Origin: Prevotella sp. CAG:1185
GTDB taxonomy: Bacteria > Bacteroidota > Bacteroidia > Bacteroidales > Bacteroidaceae
Length of the DNA stretch: 25,527 nucleotides
NCBI GenBank assembly: GCA_000436695.1
Contig: HF992554.1
Location: 1 to 25,527 of the forward strand
Reading direction: 5' to 3'
The position numbers and the translations under genes were made by a program. Position 1 is the first letter of the stretch. Every line of letters starts with the position of its first letter. A model generated the notes under the pieces. That model was not told the origin of the DNA. It searched no databases and was given only the letters and a program-made list of their open reading frames with translations. Below are positions 25,437 through 25,527 of the stretch, piece after piece.

Positions 25437-25527
25437 TTATATTTCATATTTTTACACTTAAAGCCATATTTTCTTAATTTTATTGGAAATAATACACTCT
25501 TTGGATACTTTTTTTACACGGAAAATA

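Overview
The window looks like chromosomal DNA of a Bacteroidales bacterium, most probably Prevotella or a close relative. The base composition is AT-rich. Several upstream regions carry the Bacteroidetes -7 box TAnnTTTG, often followed by CA. Start regions are A-rich rather than Shine-Dalgarno-rich. Two proteins carry type IX secretion system (T9SS) C-terminal sorting domains, and there are several Bacteroidetes-type outer-membrane proteins, a LysM/periplasmic-binding fusion and a long SecA with a SEC-C tail. No rRNA, tRNA, CRISPR array or intact transposase was seen.

Left part (1-6360). Positions 1-325 hold a probable terminator for an off-window gene, a degenerate 22-nt tandem repeat array and the uvrA terminator. 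On the minus strand, a small secreted protein with a gliding-motility/T9SS type B C-terminus lies 38 bp upstream of uvrA and probably shares its transcript. Divergent from it, a plus-strand pair encodes a LysM plus periplasmic-binding-fold protein and a PorT-like beta-barrel, closed by a strong terminator at 6241-6282.

Middle (6360-9745). A minus-strand gene encodes a helix-hairpin-helix domain fused to a predicted outer-membrane beta-barrel. Next is a plus-strand beta-carbonic anhydrase, then about 600 bp of non-coding DNA with a composite stem-loop, a second 22-nt tandem array (ACTCA/TGAGT dyads, overlapping a terminator hairpin) and the ppiD terminator.

Envelope-biogenesis block (9746-21118). 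Minus strand: coaX, a FadL-like outer-membrane protein, lptC (LPS transport, encoded as a lipoprotein) and ppiD (periplasmic folding). Plus strand, divergent from coaX: a DUF4105 protein (likely Lnb, lipoprotein N-acyltransferase), a catalytically degenerate alkaline-phosphatase-fold protein overlapping it by 11 nt, then secA. These genes together serve Sec export, lipoprotein maturation, LPS transport and outer-membrane protein folding. The coaX/lnb intergenic region has two facing TAnnTTTG boxes, which move the likely start of coaX and raise doubt about the lnb start.

Right part (21119-25527). A 940-bp gap contains a 233-bp MITE-like element with matching terminal inverted repeats and a perfect 9-bp target duplication. 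It is followed by a 1104-residue T9SS-secreted, multi-domain cell-surface protein with a DUF2436 domain, related to the adhesin regions of Porphyromonas gingivalis gingipains and haemagglutinins.

No wholly new multi-gene system was found. The best leads are the two 22-nt arrays, the MITE, the 19-residue duplication in lnb, the pseudo-phosphatase beside secA, and the HhH-porin fusion.
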